The notes under the pieces were generated by a model. It searched no databases, had not been told where the DNA came from, and saw nothing but the letters and a program-made list of their open reading frames with translations. The translations under genes and the position numbers were made by a program. DNA of 40,420 bases from an uncultured Clostridia bacterium (GTDB taxonomy: Bacteria; Bacillota; Clostridia; Oscillospirales; Ruminococcaceae). Positions 25,669 through 34,696 of the stretch are shown here, piece after piece. The stretch is from contig CANQKY010000009.1 in the NCBI GenBank assembly GCA_947624575.1, forward strand, positions 1 to 40,420, in the 5' to 3' direction. Position 1 is the stretch's first letter. Every line of letters begins with the position of its first letter.

Positions 25669-26952
25669 ATGTTCGATGTTTTCCGTAATGCGTGGAAGCA
25701 GACCGATCTGCGGAAAAAGATTCTCTACACCTTGCTGATCATCGTCGTGTTCCGGATCGGTTCCCATATTCCGGTGCCCTTTCTGGATCCGTCCGTGCTC
25801 GGTCAGATGACCGAGGGCGCGACCAATTTCCTGTCCTATCTGAATACCATGACCGGCGGCGGTTTCGAGGACGCGACCATCTTTGCGATGTCGATCACCC
25901 CGTACATCAACTCGTCGATCATCATTCAGCTGCTCACCGTGGCGATCCCCGCCCTGGAGAGAATGTCCAAGGAGGGAGAAGAGGGTCAGAAGAAGATCAT
26001 GAAGATCACCCGTTACACCACCGTGGCGCTGGGACTTTTGCAGGCGGTCGCCTACTACTTCTTAGTGCGGCGGTACGGCGCGGTGGTCTACACCTCCGGC
26101 TTTGAGTCGGTCTACGCCATGATCGTCATCGTCGCCACCTTCACCGCCGGTACGGCGCTGATTATGTGGCTGGGCGAGCGGATCAACGAACGGGGGATCG
26201 GCAACGGCATTTCAATCATTCTGTTTGCGGGTATCATCTCCCGCGGACCGGCGGCACTGAATAAGCTGATCGGCTGGTGGAACCTCGGTGAAACGCGGTA
26301 CTATGTGCTGGTGCCGATTGTGCTGGTGATTTTCCTTGCCATGGTGGTGTTCATCATCGCCATGACCAATGCGGAGCGCCGGATCCCGGTGCAGTACGCA
26401 AAGCGTGTGGTCGGCAGAAAGATGTACGGCGGTCAGTCGAGCCATATTCCGGTCAAGGTGAATATGTCGGGCGTGCTTCCGGTCATCTTCGCAAGCTCGC
26501 TGATGTCCATTCCGGGCACCATCGCGTCCTTCATCGGCGCCGAAAGCGGCTTCTGGTATCATCTGTCCAGAATCTTCAGCTACAACAGCTGGTTCTATGC
26601 GATCTTGTATTTTGTCCTGATTATCGCATTCAACTATTTCTATGTTGCCATTTCGTACAACCCGATCGAGATTGCCAACAATATCCGCCAGAACAACGGC
26701 GCAATCCCGGGTATCCGTCCCGGCAAGCCGACCGCCGATTTCATTCAGCGGGTGATCCACCGGATCACGCTGGTGGGCGCGATCTTCCTCGGCATCATCG
26801 CAATTTTCCCGATCATCTTCTCGCAGGTGACCTCCATGAACATCTCGCTGGGCGGCACCTCGATCCTGATTATCGTGGGCGTTGCGCTTGAGACGATGCG
26901 GACGCTGGAGTCGCAGATGACCATGCGGCACCACAAGGGCTTCCTGGAGTAA
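25669..26952 (+). CDS. secY: Protein translocase channel subunit SecY
   Basis: 427 residues with ten predicted membrane segments. SecY forms the protein-conducting pore with SecE and SecG. The plug/second-helix region (SITPYINSSIIIQLL), the GIGNGISIILFAGI loop and cytoplasmic loop NAERRIPVQYAKRVVGRK are all family hallmarks. It begins one base after rplO, so it is translationally coupled. Its place within the spc operon is standard. Confidence 0.99.
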   Translation: MFDVFRNAWKQTDLRKKILYTLLIIVVFRIGSHIPVPFLDPSVLGQMTEGATNFLSYLNTMTGGGFEDATIFAMSITPYINSSIIIQLLTVAIPALERMSKEGEEGQKKIMKITRYTTVALGLLQAVAYYFLVRRYGAVVYTSGFESVYAMIVIVATFTAGTALIMWLGERINERGIGNGISIILFAGIISRGPAALNKLIGWWNLGETRYYVLVPIVLVIFLAMVVFIIAMTNAERRIPVQYAKRVVGRKMYGGQSSHIPVKVNMSGVLPVIFASSLMSIPGTIASFIGAESGFWYHLSRIFSYNSWFYAILYFVLIIAFNYFYVAISYNPIEIANNIRQNNGAIPGIRPGKPTADFIQRVIHRITLVGAIFLGIIAIFPIIFSQVTSMNISLGGTSILIIVGVALETMRTLESQMTMRHHKGFLE

Positions 26953-26964
26953 GGAGAGTAGAGT

Positions 26965-27597
26965 ATGAATCTGATCTTATTGGGGGCGCCGGGCGCCGGA
27001 AAAGGCACACAGGCAGAGGTGATCTGCGATCATCTCCAGATCCCCGCCCTTTCCACCGGAAACATTCTGCGTGAGGCGCTCAAACAGGGCACCGAGCTGG
27101 GGCTGAAGGCAAAATCCTATATGGACGGCGGCAAGCTGGTTCCCGATGAGGTGGTGATCGCCATCATCAAGGAACGGCTGACTGCGCCGGACTGTGAAAA
27201 CGGCTTTATTCTCGACGGCTTTCCCCGTACCGTCCCGCAGGCTCAGGCGCTTGACGCCATGGGCGTGCGGATCGATCGGGTGATCGACATCGAGGTGCCG
27301 GACGAGAAGATCGAGCAGCGGCTGTCGGGCAGACGGGTCTGCGAATCCTGCGGCGCGTCCTACCACATGCTGTATAAGCCCTCCGCCGTCGCGGGCGTCT
27401 GCGACAAGTGCGGCGGGAACACCGTACAGCGGAAGGACGATCACCCCGACACCGTGCGGGAGCGTTTGGCTGTTTATCACGAGCAGACCGAGCCGCTCAA
27501 GGACTATTATGAAAAAACCGGCAAGCTGGTCATCGTCGAGGGTCAGGAGGAGGTCAGCGACACCTCCGAGCTGGTGCTCAAGGCACTGAGGGCGTAA
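26965..27597 (+). CDS. adk: Adenylate kinase
   Basis: 210 residues. It interconverts ATP and AMP with two ADP. The P-loop GAPGAGKGTQ is at 7-16, and DGFPRT is the nucleotide-binding arginine motif. The long LID domain has a four-cysteine zinc site (CESC then CDKC, about 130-153), common in Gram-positive enzymes. AAGGAG precedes ATG 26965. It follows secY by 12 bases. Confidence 0.99.
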   Translation: MNLILLGAPGAGKGTQAEVICDHLQIPALSTGNILREALKQGTELGLKAKSYMDGGKLVPDEVVIAIIKERLTAPDCENGFILDGFPRTVPQAQALDAMGVRIDRVIDIEVPDEKIEQRLSGRRVCESCGASYHMLYKPSAVAGVCDKCGGNTVQRKDDHPDTVRERLAVYHEQTEPLKDYYEKTGKLVIVEGQEEVSDTSELVLKALRA

Positions 27598-27602
27598 TTG
27601 AG

Positions 27603-28352
27603 ATGATCGCGCTGAAAACAAAAACCGAGCTTGCCCGTATGGCGGACGCCTGCCGCATTTCGGCAGAGGTGCTGCTGCGGGCGGGCGAGGTGATTGCAGC
27701 CGGTATGACGACCAAAGAATTAGATACCATTTTACGGGAGTATATCCTATCCTGCGGAGCCAAGCCCTCGTTTCTGGGTTACGGCGGATTCAAAGGAAGC
27801 GCATGCATTTCCATCAATGATGAGGTGATCCACGGGATTCCCTCTAAAAAGAGGGTGATCGCCGAGGGCGACATCGTCAGCGTAGATGTAGGCGCCTATT
27901 ATCGCGGCTATCACGGAGACAACGCCTATACCTATCGGGTGGGCGAAGTCGGGAAGGAAGCGGATGCGCTTCTTTCGGTCACCGAGGAGGCGCTCTACCG
28001 CGGCATCGCGGCGGCGCAGCCGGGTAATCGAATCGGTGATATTTCCGCCGCAGTACAGGGCTATGTGGAATCGCACGGCTTTGCGGTGGTCCGGCAGTAT
28101 GTCGGCCACGGGGTCGGGCAGGAGCTCCACGAGGATCCAGAGGTGCCGAACTTCGGCAAAGCGGGACACGGTCCCCGTCTGCTGCCCGGCATGACCATCG
28201 CCATCGAGCCGATGGTCAACGCCAAAGGCAGCGGGATTCGTGTACTGCCGGACGGCTGGACGGTCAAAACGGAATCGGGCAGTCTGTCCGCCCATTTTGA
28301 GCACACGGTCGCCATTACGACAAGCGGACCGCAGATTTTAACAAAGGTGTAG
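27603..28352 (+). CDS. map: Methionine aminopeptidase, type I
   Basis: 249 residues. It removes the N-terminal Met from new proteins. Metal ligands are visible in DVGAYYRGYHGDNA (two Asp), GHGVGQELHEDPEVPN (His), IEPMV (Glu) and FEHTVAIT (Glu). There is no N-terminal zinc-finger or SH3 extension. It starts 5 bases after adk; the ribosome site is weak, so coupling to adk is likely. Confidence 0.98.
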   Translation: MIALKTKTELARMADACRISAEVLLRAGEVIAAGMTTKELDTILREYILSCGAKPSFLGYGGFKGSACISINDEVIHGIPSKKRVIAEGDIVSVDVGAYYRGYHGDNAYTYRVGEVGKEADALLSVTEEALYRGIAAAQPGNRIGDISAAVQGYVESHGFAVVRQYVGHGVGQELHEDPEVPNFGKAGHGPRLLPGMTIAIEPMVNAKGSGIRVLPDGWTVKTESGSLSAHFEHTVAITTSGPQILTKV

Positions 28353-28357
28353 CGGTC

Positions 28358-28612
28358 ATGGAACTTCAGGTCGGAATGGTGGTGATCCCCCGCGCCGGAC
28401 ATGACGCGGGCAGGTATCACGTGATCGTGGCGCTGGACGGTGACGCGGTGTATATCGCGGACGGCAGGCGGCGCAAACGCGGGCTGCCGAAGCGGAAAAA
28501 TCCGCGGCATCTTGCCAAAACAGGTATCGTATTATCCCTGTCGGAGCTTGAGACCGACAGAAAGATTCGCGCTGCACTCTGGCAATACCAGTACGGTGCT
28601 GCCGCGCATTAG
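28358..28612 (+). CDS. KOW-domain RNA-binding protein (L14e-like)
   Basis: 84 residues. The N-terminal half ([20 protein letters not shown]) is a KOW-type domain like that of eukaryotic/archaeal L14e proteins. The middle is highly basic ([16 protein letters not shown]). A gene of this type between map and infA is characteristic of Clostridia. It is thought to bind RNA and may associate with the ribosome, but its exact role is not established. It lies 5 bases after map and is certainly co-transcribed. Confidence 0.9.
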   Translation: MELQVGMVVIPRAGHDAGRYHVIVALDGDAVYIADGRRRKRGLPKRKNPRHLAKTGIVLSLSELETDRKIRAALWQYQYGAAAH

Positions 28613-28626
28613 GGAGGGATTTTGGT

Positions 28627-28845
28627 TTGTCAAAAGAAGATGTGATCGAAGTAGAAGGCGTCGTGGTGGAAAAACTCCCCAACGCGACCTTTCAGGTAGA
28701 GCTCAAAAACGGGCACAAGGTACTGGCGCATATTTCGGGCAAGCTGCGTATGAATTATATCCGTATCCTGCCGGGCGATCGGGTGACGATGGAGATGTCC
28801 CCCTACGACCTGACCAAGGGACGGATCACCTGGCGCTCGAAATAG
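28627..28845 (+). CDS. infA: Translation initiation factor IF-1
   Basis: 72 residues from TTG 28627, with GGGAGGG 8-14 bases upstream. The OB-fold sequence [20 protein letters not shown] and [19 protein letters not shown] is standard. IF-1 blocks the A site during initiation. The start codon is non-ATG, as is often seen for infA in this group. Confidence 0.98.
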   Translation: MSKEDVIEVEGVVVEKLPNATFQVELKNGHKVLAHISGKLRMNYIRILPGDRVTMEMSPYDLTKGRITWRSK

Positions 28846-28938
28846 GCGTGCGATCCTTCGGGTGCGGGAGGAGCGGCTGCTTCCTGCCGGAGAGATCATG
28901 ATATAAGGCAAGCATATTAAAACAGGAGGGTTTTCAAA

Positions 28939-29052
28939 ATGAAAGTCAGACCTTCGGTAAAGCCTATGTGCGAGAAGTGCAAGATCATCAAGCGGAAGGG
29001 CCGCGTGATGGTGATCTGCCAGAACAAGAAGCACAAGCAGAGACAGGGCTAA
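28939..29052 (+). CDS. rpmJ: 50S ribosomal protein L36, zinc-binding type
   Basis: 37 residues: [20 protein letters not shown] followed by [17 protein letters not shown]. Zinc ligands are Cys11, Cys14, Cys27 and His32, the C+ form. ACAGGAGGG lies 8 bases upstream. It is in its conserved position between infA and rpsM. The 93-base gap after infA contains no gene. Confidence 0.98.
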   Translation: MKVRPSVKPMCEKCKIIKRKGRVMVICQNKKHKQRQG

Positions 29053-29077
29053 TCGTAAAAATGGAGGTGCATCAACC

Positions 29078-29452
29078 ATGGCAGTGGCAAGAATTGCTGG
29101 CGTAGACCTGCCCAGAGAGAAGCGGGTGGAGATCGGCTTGACCTATATTCTGGGCATCGGGCGGTCCTCCGCAGCCGAGATTTTGGCAAAAACCGGCGTG
29201 AATCCCGACACGCGGGTCAAGGACCTGACCGAGGACGACCTCGCCAAGCTCCGCGATTATATCGACAAGAACTATGAGGTGGAGGGCGATCTGCGCCGGA
29301 CCACTTCGCTCAACATCAAGCGGCTGATCGAGATCGGCTGCTATCGCGGCGTGCGGCATAGAAAGGGTCTGCCGGTCAGAGGGCAGAACACAAAGAACAA
29401 TGCCCGTACCAGAAAAGGTCCGAAAAAGACCATAGCCAACAAGAAAAAGTAA
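29078..29452 (+). CDS. rpsM: 30S ribosomal protein S13
   Basis: 124 residues. [20 protein letters not shown] opens the protein. The C-terminal [20 protein letters not shown] is the tRNA-contacting tail. S13 forms bridges to L5 and contacts P-site tRNA. GGAGG lies upstream of the ATG. Confidence 0.99.
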   Translation: MAVARIAGVDLPREKRVEIGLTYILGIGRSSAAEILAKTGVNPDTRVKDLTEDDLAKLRDYIDKNYEVEGDLRRTTSLNIKRLIEIGCYRGVRHRKGLPVRGQNTKNNARTRKGPKKTIANKKK

Positions 29453-29470
29453 TCGGGAGGGATACGAGAA

Positions 29471-29866
29471 ATGGCAAAACCGAAAAAGACAACGGTTCGC
29501 AGAAGACGCGAGCGGAAGAATATCGAACGCGGTGCCGTTCATATCCAGTCCACCTTCAACAATACCATTGTCACCATCACCGATACGCAGGGCAATGCGA
29601 TCTCCTGGGCAAGCGCGGGCGGCCTCGGCTTCCGCGGTTCCAAGAAATCCACTCCCTTTGCGGCGCAGACTGCGGCTGAAACGGCGGCAAAGGCCGCGAT
29701 GGAGCACGGTCTAAAGACGGTCGAGGTCTTTGTCAAGGGCCCCGGCTCCGGACGCGAAGCGGCGATTCGTGCGTTGCAGTCCGCCGGTCTGGAGGTCACC
29801 ATGATTCGGGACGTGACCCCGATCCCGCACAACGGCTGCCGTCCGCCGAAAAGAAGACGCGTATAA
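29471..29866 (+). CDS. rpsK: 30S ribosomal protein S11
   Basis: 131 residues. It contains [20 protein letters not shown] and the closing [18 protein letters not shown], the S11 signature. S11 lies on the platform at the mRNA exit. GGGAGGG precedes the ATG. Confidence 0.99.
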   Translation: MAKPKKTTVRRRRERKNIERGAVHIQSTFNNTIVTITDTQGNAISWASAGGLGFRGSKKSTPFAAQTAAETAAKAAMEHGLKTVEVFVKGPGSGREAAIRALQSAGLEVTMIRDVTPIPHNGCRPPKRRRV

Positions 29867-29886
29867 CGAATTGGGAGGTATCACAG

Positions 29887-30513
29887 ATGGCTAGATATAC
29901 CGGTGCGGTATGCAGACAGTGCCGCCGCGAAGGGCAAAAGCTCTTTTTGAAGGGAGAAAAGTGCTACTCCGAGAAGTGCGCGATCGTAAAGCGTGAGTAT
30001 GCGCCCGGTCAGCATGGTCGGGGTCGCAAAAAGGAGTCGGAGTACGGGATCCAGCTCCGCGCAAAGCAGAAGGCAAAGCGGTATTACGGTGTGCTGGAGA
30101 GCCAGTTCAGAAAATACTTTGACATGGCGGAGCGCCGTGAGGGCAGAACAGGTGAAAATCTGCTGCGCGTTTTGGAGTCCCGTCTGGACAATGTGGTTTA
30201 CCGGCTCGGCTTCGCGTCCTCCCGCGCGGAGGCAAGGCAGCTTGTGCTGCACGGACATTATACGGTAAACGGTAAAAAGGTAAATATTCCCTCGTTCCTC
30301 GTGAAAGCGGGCGATGTGATCGCCGTCAGCGAGAAGTCCCGCTCCAGCGAGAAGATCAAAACGGTCGTGGAGACCTGCGGCGCCCGTCCCGTCCCCGTTT
30401 GGCTGGACAAAAACGGCGACGCGCTGACCGCCACGATCACCCGTCTGCCCAACCGTGATGAGATCGACCTCGATGTACCGGAGCATCTCATCGTCGAGCT
30501 GTACTCCAAATAA
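29887..30513 (+). CDS. rpsD: 30S ribosomal protein S4, zinc-binding type
   Basis: 208 residues. The N-terminus has four Cys in C-x2-C-x13-C-x4-C spacing (Cys9, Cys12, Cys26, Cys31), the C+ form. An S4 domain follows ([20 protein letters not shown]). S4 starts 16S rRNA assembly and autoregulates the alpha operon in several bacteria. A strong G-U-containing hairpin lies just downstream (30525-30554). Confidence 0.99.
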   Translation: MARYTGAVCRQCRREGQKLFLKGEKCYSEKCAIVKREYAPGQHGRGRKKESEYGIQLRAKQKAKRYYGVLESQFRKYFDMAERREGRTGENLLRVLESRLDNVVYRLGFASSRAEARQLVLHGHYTVNGKKVNIPSFLVKAGDVIAVSEKSRSSEKIKTVVETCGARPVPVWLDKNGDALTATITRLPNRDEIDLDVPEHLIVELYSK

Positions 30514-30524
30514 CACGCTGCATA

Positions 30525-30554
30525 GGCAGAACCTGCGGGAGCGCGGGTTTTGCC
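30525..30554 (+). promoter_or_regulatory. RNA hairpin between rpsD and rpoA
   Basis: GGCAGAACCTGC (30525-30536) can pair over 12 positions with GCGGGTTTTGCC (30543-30554), with two G-U pairs and a 6-base loop. No T run follows, so it is not a simple terminator. It could be a processing site or a regulatory structure setting rpoA levels apart from the ribosomal genes. Confidence 0.45.
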
Positions 30555-30612
30555 GACGGCTGCATTTATTCGGAATGTACGGGCTGGCGACTATCTTCAC
30601 AGGAGGGTAATT

Positions 30613-31563
30613 ATGATCGAAATTGAAAGGCCAAAAATTGAGACGGCAGAAATGAAATCCGACGGCAGCTACGGAAGATTTGTGATTGAGCCTCTTGAGC
30701 GCGGCTATGGCACCACCCTCGGCAACAGTCTGCGGCGGGTGCTGATTTCCTCCCTGCCCGGCGTGGCTGTGACCTCGATCAAGATCGACGGCGTGCAGCA
30801 TGAGTTTTCCACCATTCCCGGCGTGAAGGAGGACGTTCCCGAGATCGTCCTCAATATCAAGGGGCTGCTTGCCAAGATGTACGGCGAGGCGCCCAAGACG
30901 GTCTATCTGGAGGGGGAAGGTCCCTGCGAGCTGACCGCCGGCGATATCCGAACCGACGCCGAGGTGGAGATTCTCGATCCCGGTATGCACATTGCGACAC
31001 TGGGACAGGACGCACGGCTGTATATGGAGCTGACGCTGGACAGAGGCCGCGGCTATGTCGAGGCGAAGGACAACAAAAAGGCGCTGCCGACCACCATCGG
31101 CACCATCGCGGTGGACAGTATCTACACGCCGGTGCTGAAGGCGAATTTCACGGTGGATAACACCCGTGTGGGGCAGATCACCGACTACGACAAGCTGACG
31201 CTGGAGGTCTGGACTGACGGTACGATCTCGGCGAAGGAGGCGGTCTCGCTGGCGGCAAAGGTGCTGATCGAGCACTTAAACCTCTTTGTAGACCTGTCCG
31301 AGGACGTTTACACCGGCGACATCATGGTGGAGAAGCCGGATACCGGCAAGGAGAAGCTCTTGGAGATGTCGATCGACAATCTGGAGCTGTCGGTGCGCTC
31401 TTTCAACTGTCTGAAACGCGCGGGCATCAACACGGTGGGCGACCTCATCAGCAAGTCGGAGGAGGACATGATGAAGGTGCGCAACCTCGGCAGAAAATCG
31501 CTGGACGAGGTGGTCAACCTGCTGGCGTCCATGGGCTTCCATTTGAACAACGACGGAGAATAA
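30613..31563 (+). CDS. rpoA: RNA polymerase subunit alpha
   Basis: 316 residues from ATG 30613, which has AGGAGGG 6-12 bases upstream; the longer open frame has no such site. N-terminal dimerisation domain ([20 protein letters not shown]) and C-terminal DNA/activator-binding domain with [20 protein letters not shown] and [11 protein letters not shown]. The linker is near residues 230-245. It is part of the alpha operon. Confidence 0.99.
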   Translation: MIEIERPKIETAEMKSDGSYGRFVIEPLERGYGTTLGNSLRRVLISSLPGVAVTSIKIDGVQHEFSTIPGVKEDVPEIVLNIKGLLAKMYGEAPKTVYLEGEGPCELTAGDIRTDAEVEILDPGMHIATLGQDARLYMELTLDRGRGYVEAKDNKKALPTTIGTIAVDSIYTPVLKANFTVDNTRVGQITDYDKLTLEVWTDGTISAKEAVSLAAKVLIEHLNLFVDLSEDVYTGDIMVEKPDTGKEKLLEMSIDNLELSVRSFNCLKRAGINTVGDLISKSEEDMMKVRNLGRKSLDEVVNLLASMGFHLNNDGE

Positions 31564-31586
31564 TCAACGAGAAGGAGTGAGTTAAG

Positions 31587-31928
31587 ATGCCGGGCAGCAG
31601 AAAACTGGGCAGAGCCTCCGATTGCAGACGGGCGATGCTCCGCGGGCTGGTGACCTACCTGCTCGAAAACGGCAGGATCGAGACGACCGTTGCCAGAGCC
31701 AAGGAGGTTCGGGCAATGACCGAGAAGATGATCACGACCGGTAAGGAGAACACCCTGCACGCCAAGCGTCAGGTATACGCTTATGTGACCAAGGAGAGCG
31801 TGGCGAAGAAGGTGTTCGATCAGATCGCGCCGAAGTACGCGGACAAAAACGGCGGATATACCCGTATCGTCAAGATCGGACCCCGTCGTGGCGACGCGGC
31901 GGAGATGGCGATCATCGAGCTGGTATAA
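31587..31928 (+). CDS. rplQ: 50S ribosomal protein L17
   Basis: 113 residues. [20 protein letters not shown] opens the protein, and [20 protein letters not shown] closes it. It is the last gene of the ribosomal cluster; a terminator begins 16 bases after its stop. Confidence 0.99.
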   Translation: MPGSRKLGRASDCRRAMLRGLVTYLLENGRIETTVARAKEVRAMTEKMITTGKENTLHAKRQVYAYVTKESVAKKVFDQIAPKYADKNGGYTRIVKIGPRRGDAAEMAIIELV

Positions 31929-31943
31929 GCACCATAGCAACGA

Positions 31944-31974
31944 AAAAAACCGGAGCATCTGCTCCGGTTTTTTA
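31944..31974 (+). terminator. Terminator of the S10-spc-alpha cluster
   Basis: ACCGGAGCA (31949-31957) pairs with TGCTCCGGT (31960-31968), flanked by a run of A before and a run of T after. It is the only clear intrinsic terminator in the roughly 15.5-kb cluster. Confidence 0.92.
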
Positions 31975-32113
31975 GTTCGCACTTTTTCGGTTCGCACTCG
32001 TGGCTTAGTGGAGATGGGGCGCTTTGTCGCACGGAGCCTTTTTTGGTACGCACTTATAGCAAGTGTGAGTATTAAGCTTATCTGCCCGAAGCCAAATGCG
32101 GTGTGGTGATGTA

Positions 32114-32357
32114 GCTGTATTGACAACCTCTTTTGTGGGCGGCAGTATTCGGTTTTCGCCCGAAATGGGGTAAGTGCTTTTTGAATCCCACCACCATGCG
32201 GCAGCATGGTCCCCCTCCCTTTGACAAGGGAGGTACTGACGACCAAACATGCTTTGATAAATATTTTAGCAAAGTATGCTGAAAAAAGATTTCATTTGAC
32301 AAGCCGACGGAAAATTATATTTTTCTCACTTACCCATTTCAAACCGCTATGATGCCG
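32114..32357 (+). repeat. Composite repeat unit, copy 1
   Basis: This unit contains the module GAATCCCACCACCATG ... CATGGTCCCCCTCCCTTTGA ... AAGGGAGG (32183-32234), then an AT-rich stretch ending CCCATTTCAAACCGCTATG. The same order recurs at 40239-40420 and, interrupted, at 39375-39548. CTCCCTTTGACAAGGGAG and CCATG/CATGG are internal palindromes. It has no coding capacity. The stretch 31975-33101 between rplQ and mgtE has no gene and is built mainly of such repeats. Confidence 0.8.
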
Positions 32358-32368
32358 TTCCTGTCAAA

Positions 32369-32431
32369 ACCTCCCTTGTCAAAGGGCTTTGCCGCCGAAG
32401 CGCGCCCAGTGGGCGAAACAGCGAGGCGGGA
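32369..32431 (-). repeat. Repeat module, inverse of 39635-39697
   Basis: ACCTCCCTTGTCAAAGGGC, then CTTTGCCGCCGAAGCGCGCC and onward to GAGGCGGGA is the near-exact reverse complement of 39635-39697. The pair gives an inverted repeat about 7.2 kb apart that flanks mgtE and the surface-protein genes. Confidence 0.8.
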
Positions 32432-32491
32432 GCCGCAAGAGAGAAGGACAGCTCTCTATGTATTCTCGCAATTCTGCCGTCCTTGTCAAGA

Positions 32492-32586
32492 CCTCCCTTG
32501 TGAAAGGGAGGGGGACCGCGCTTTGCGCGGTGGAGGGATTCATAACCGCAAGAGAGCAGGGACCGCGCTTGCGCGGTGGAGGGATT
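32492..32586 (-). repeat. Palindromic repeat array with GGACCGCG..CGCGGTGGAGGGATTC units
   Basis: One full unit (32492-32541: CCTCCCTT palindrome, GGGGGACCGCG, CGCGGTGGAGGGATTC) is followed by a second partial unit (32559-32586) with the same ending. The related copy at 39799-39845 is in the same orientation, and the unit at 32183 is its inverse. GACCGCGC/GCGCGGT arms can form hairpins. Confidence 0.78.
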
Positions 32587-32619
32587 CTTGCGGCGCAAGG
32601 CGCAGCGCTTCCGATTATT

Positions 32620-32927
32620 GCATAGGGTAAAAAAGAACACTGGTGGAAAACCTATTGTGTTGCGGTGTGCCTTGTTCCGATTTAGCGCCATGTTACATAC
32701 AGGCACGCTTCCGATTACCACCGCGATACCAGCAACCGAACGTTTTTCTAAAGGGAGCCAAGAGGGGAAAATCTTTTTCTGAAAAAGACTTTCCCCTCTT
32801 GTGGGTCGTTACCGAGTTTTCTGCTTTCGCAAAGAAAGAGCGTCTGCTGTGAGAATGCTTTTTTCACCGAGCAAGTGAAAACTTCGCGTCTGCTGTATGC
32901 CTGCGATTTCCAGAAAGCCAATCAAAT
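32620..32927 (+). repeat. Long dispersed repeat B, copy 1
   Basis: About 300 bases closely matching 39872-40184. It contains a long hairpin at 32760-32800 (AAGAGGGGAAA facing TTTCCCCTCTT, with TCTTTTT/AAAAAGA inside) and a TTTTCAC/GTGAAAA stem near 32869-32889. No reading frame is shared by the two copies, so it looks non-coding. It could be a MITE-like element or a structured RNA; the sequence does not decide this. Confidence 0.75.
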
Positions 32928-32999
32928 CCTCACGTCTGCCGAAGCCCGTCCGGCGGGCGGCATGGTAAAAAAACACCCCGATTTTTTTGGTTTTGGGCG

Positions 33000-33028
33000 T
33001 TGTTTTGCCCGCGGGAGTGTGATAAAAT
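33000..33028 (+). promoter_or_regulatory. Candidate promoter of mgtE
   Basis: TTGTTT (33000-33005), 17 bases, TAAAAT (33023-33028). A hairpin GGCGGCAAA/TTTTGCCGCC lies at 33041-33062 in the resulting leader. Confidence 0.6.
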
Positions 33029-33101
33029 AAGAGATAGTCGGGCGGCAAAGCGTTTTGCCGCCAAACGAAGCCCCAAGCATACCAAAAAAGGAGGTGACAG
33101 C

Positions 33102-33203
33102 ATGGATACGGGACCCGAACGAAGGCATATCATAAAACCAGAAAAGAGAAAGGAAGATATCCATGCTGGAGCCAAAGGAAATCGAGACACTGCTGACCGG
33201 TAA
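33102..33203 (+). CDS. Possible leader ORF overlapping the mgtE start
   Basis: 33 codons from ATG 33102, directly behind AAAAAAGGAGGTGACAGC, a stronger ribosome site than that of mgtE itself. The peptide (MDTGPERRHIIKPEKRKEDI, then HAGAKGNRDTADR) is very hydrophilic and matches no family. It overlaps mgtE by 41 bases in another frame, so ribosomes translating it must pass over the mgtE initiation region. Leader ORFs control Mg transporter genes in enterobacteria; a parallel here is only inference. It could also be chance, with the site serving mgtE from a distance. Confidence 0.35.
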   Translation: MDTGPERRHIIKPEKRKEDIHAGAKGNRDTADR

Positions 33204-34530
33204 GGAGTGGAGTGCTCTGCGCGGGCTGCTGTGTGAGCTGGAGCCTGCCGACATCGCGGTGCTGCTGGGGGAGATTCCGCCGGAGCAGCTTCCGGTGGCG
33301 TTTCGGCTGCTGCCGAAGGATTTGGCAGCGGAGGTGTTTGTCGAGTTTGACGGCGACGATCAGGAGCATCTGATCCACAGCTTCACCGACGCCGAGCTGC
33401 GGGAGATGCTCGACGAGCTGTTTGTGGACGACACCGTTGATCTGATCGAGGAGATGCCTGCGGTGGTGGTCAAGCGTATTCTCCGCCATACCGATGCCGA
33501 GACCCGCAAGGCGGTCAACCAGATTTTAAACTATCCGAAGGACTCGGCGGGCAGTATGATGACCATCGAGTTTGTCGACCTCAAACAGAATATGACCGCC
33601 GCCGAAGCGATCAATCGGATTCGGACGGTCGGCGTGGATAAGGAAACGGTTTACAGCTGTTATGTGATCGACCAGAACCGGCACCTGCTCGGCGTGGTGT
33701 CGATCCGCGCACTGCTCTTCGCTAAGGACGACGAGCAGGTCGGGGAGATCATGGACACCAATATCATTTCCGCCGCCACGCTGGAGGACAGAGAGGACGT
33801 CGCACTGAAGTTCGCGAAGTACGACTTTCTGGCGCTGCCGGTGGTGGATAACGAAAACCGGCTGGTCGGGATCATCACGGTGGACGACGCGGTGGACGTT
33901 TTGCAGGACGAGAACACCGAGGACTTTGAGAAGATGGCGGCGATCACGCCGGCAGGCGATGAAAGCTATCTGAAAACCTCGGTCTGGCAGCACGCCCGAA
34001 GCCGAATCCTCTGGCTGCTGCTTTTGATGCTCTCTGCCACCCTGACCGGTTCGATCATCACTCGGTACGAGGCGGCGTTTGCCGCCGTGCCGCTGCTGGT
34101 CGCCTTTATCCCGATGCTGATGGATACCGGCGGCAACTGCGGTTCTCAGTCTGCCACCGTGGTGATCCGCGGTCTGGCGCTCAAAGAGATCGAGCCGCGC
34201 AACGCATTGCGGGTGCTTTGGAAGGAATTGCGGGTCGCCCTGCTGGTCGGGGTCTCGCTGGCGGTGGTCAACAGCCTGCGGGTCTGGCTGATGTACCGTA
34301 ACCAGACCGAGGTGGCGTTTTTACCGCTGTGTGTGCTGCTGTCGGTCACCCTGATTATCGTGGTGATGCTGGCAAAATCGCTCGGCTGCCTGCTGCCGAT
34401 CGCCGCAAAAAGGTGCGGACTGGACCCCGCGATCATGGCGTCGCCGCTCATCACCACCATTGTCGATACCTGCTCGGTGCTGGTGTTCTTCTCCCTCGCC
34501 ACCCGCATGATGGATTGGCTGATACCGTAA
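33163..34530 (+). CDS. mgtE: Magnesium transporter MgtE
   Basis: 455 residues, full length. The N-terminal helical superhelical domain (about 1-130, with LLPKDLAAEVFVEFD) and two CBS domains (about 135-255) act as the Mg sensor. Five membrane segments follow from about 272, with PMLMDTGGNCGSQSATVVIR and the channel segment containing the selectivity Asp in PLITTIVDTCSVLVFF. MgtE is a Mg-gated Mg2+ channel. ATG 33163 has AAAGGAAG 8-15 bases upstream. No M-box riboswitch was recognised in the leader. Confidence 0.97.
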   Translation: MLEPKEIETLLTGKEWSALRGLLCELEPADIAVLLGEIPPEQLPVAFRLLPKDLAAEVFVEFDGDDQEHLIHSFTDAELREMLDELFVDDTVDLIEEMPAVVVKRILRHTDAETRKAVNQILNYPKDSAGSMMTIEFVDLKQNMTAAEAINRIRTVGVDKETVYSCYVIDQNRHLLGVVSIRALLFAKDDEQVGEIMDTNIISAATLEDREDVALKFAKYDFLALPVVDNENRLVGIITVDDAVDVLQDENTEDFEKMAAITPAGDESYLKTSVWQHARSRILWLLLLMLSATLTGSIITRYEAAFAAVPLLVAFIPMLMDTGGNCGSQSATVVIRGLALKEIEPRNALRVLWKELRVALLVGVSLAVVNSLRVWLMYRNQTEVAFLPLCVLLSVTLIIVVMLAKSLGCLLPIAAKRCGLDPAIMASPLITTIVDTCSVLVFFSLATRMMDWLIP

Positions 34531-34605
34531 GCACGACAAAGAATTTTTTGTGCAATTTTCACAAATAAAAAGTTACATTTTTGGAACACGAGCCATGAAA
34601 AAGTG

Positions 34606-34634
34606 TTGACTTCCCCAAACGGCTTCGGTATAAT
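34606..34634 (+). promoter_or_regulatory. Strong sigma-A promoter of the surface-protein gene
   Basis: TTGACT (34606-34611), 17 bases, TATAAT (34629-34634): near-consensus. The start codon lies 63 bases after the -10 box, with TTAGGAGG at 34680-34687. Confidence 0.92.
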
Positions 34635-34696
34635 AATGTTAAGAAGGGAAATGTCCCTTTTCGTACACTTATGCAAAGAATTAGGAGGATTGTAAG

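Noticed and set aside
29881..31275. 464-codon open frame antisense to rpsD and rpoA
   Set aside because: Both sense genes are certain ribosomal/RNA polymerase genes.
33029..33162. M-box magnesium riboswitch before mgtE
   Set aside because: The leader is short and the expected multi-helix conserved core is not visible.
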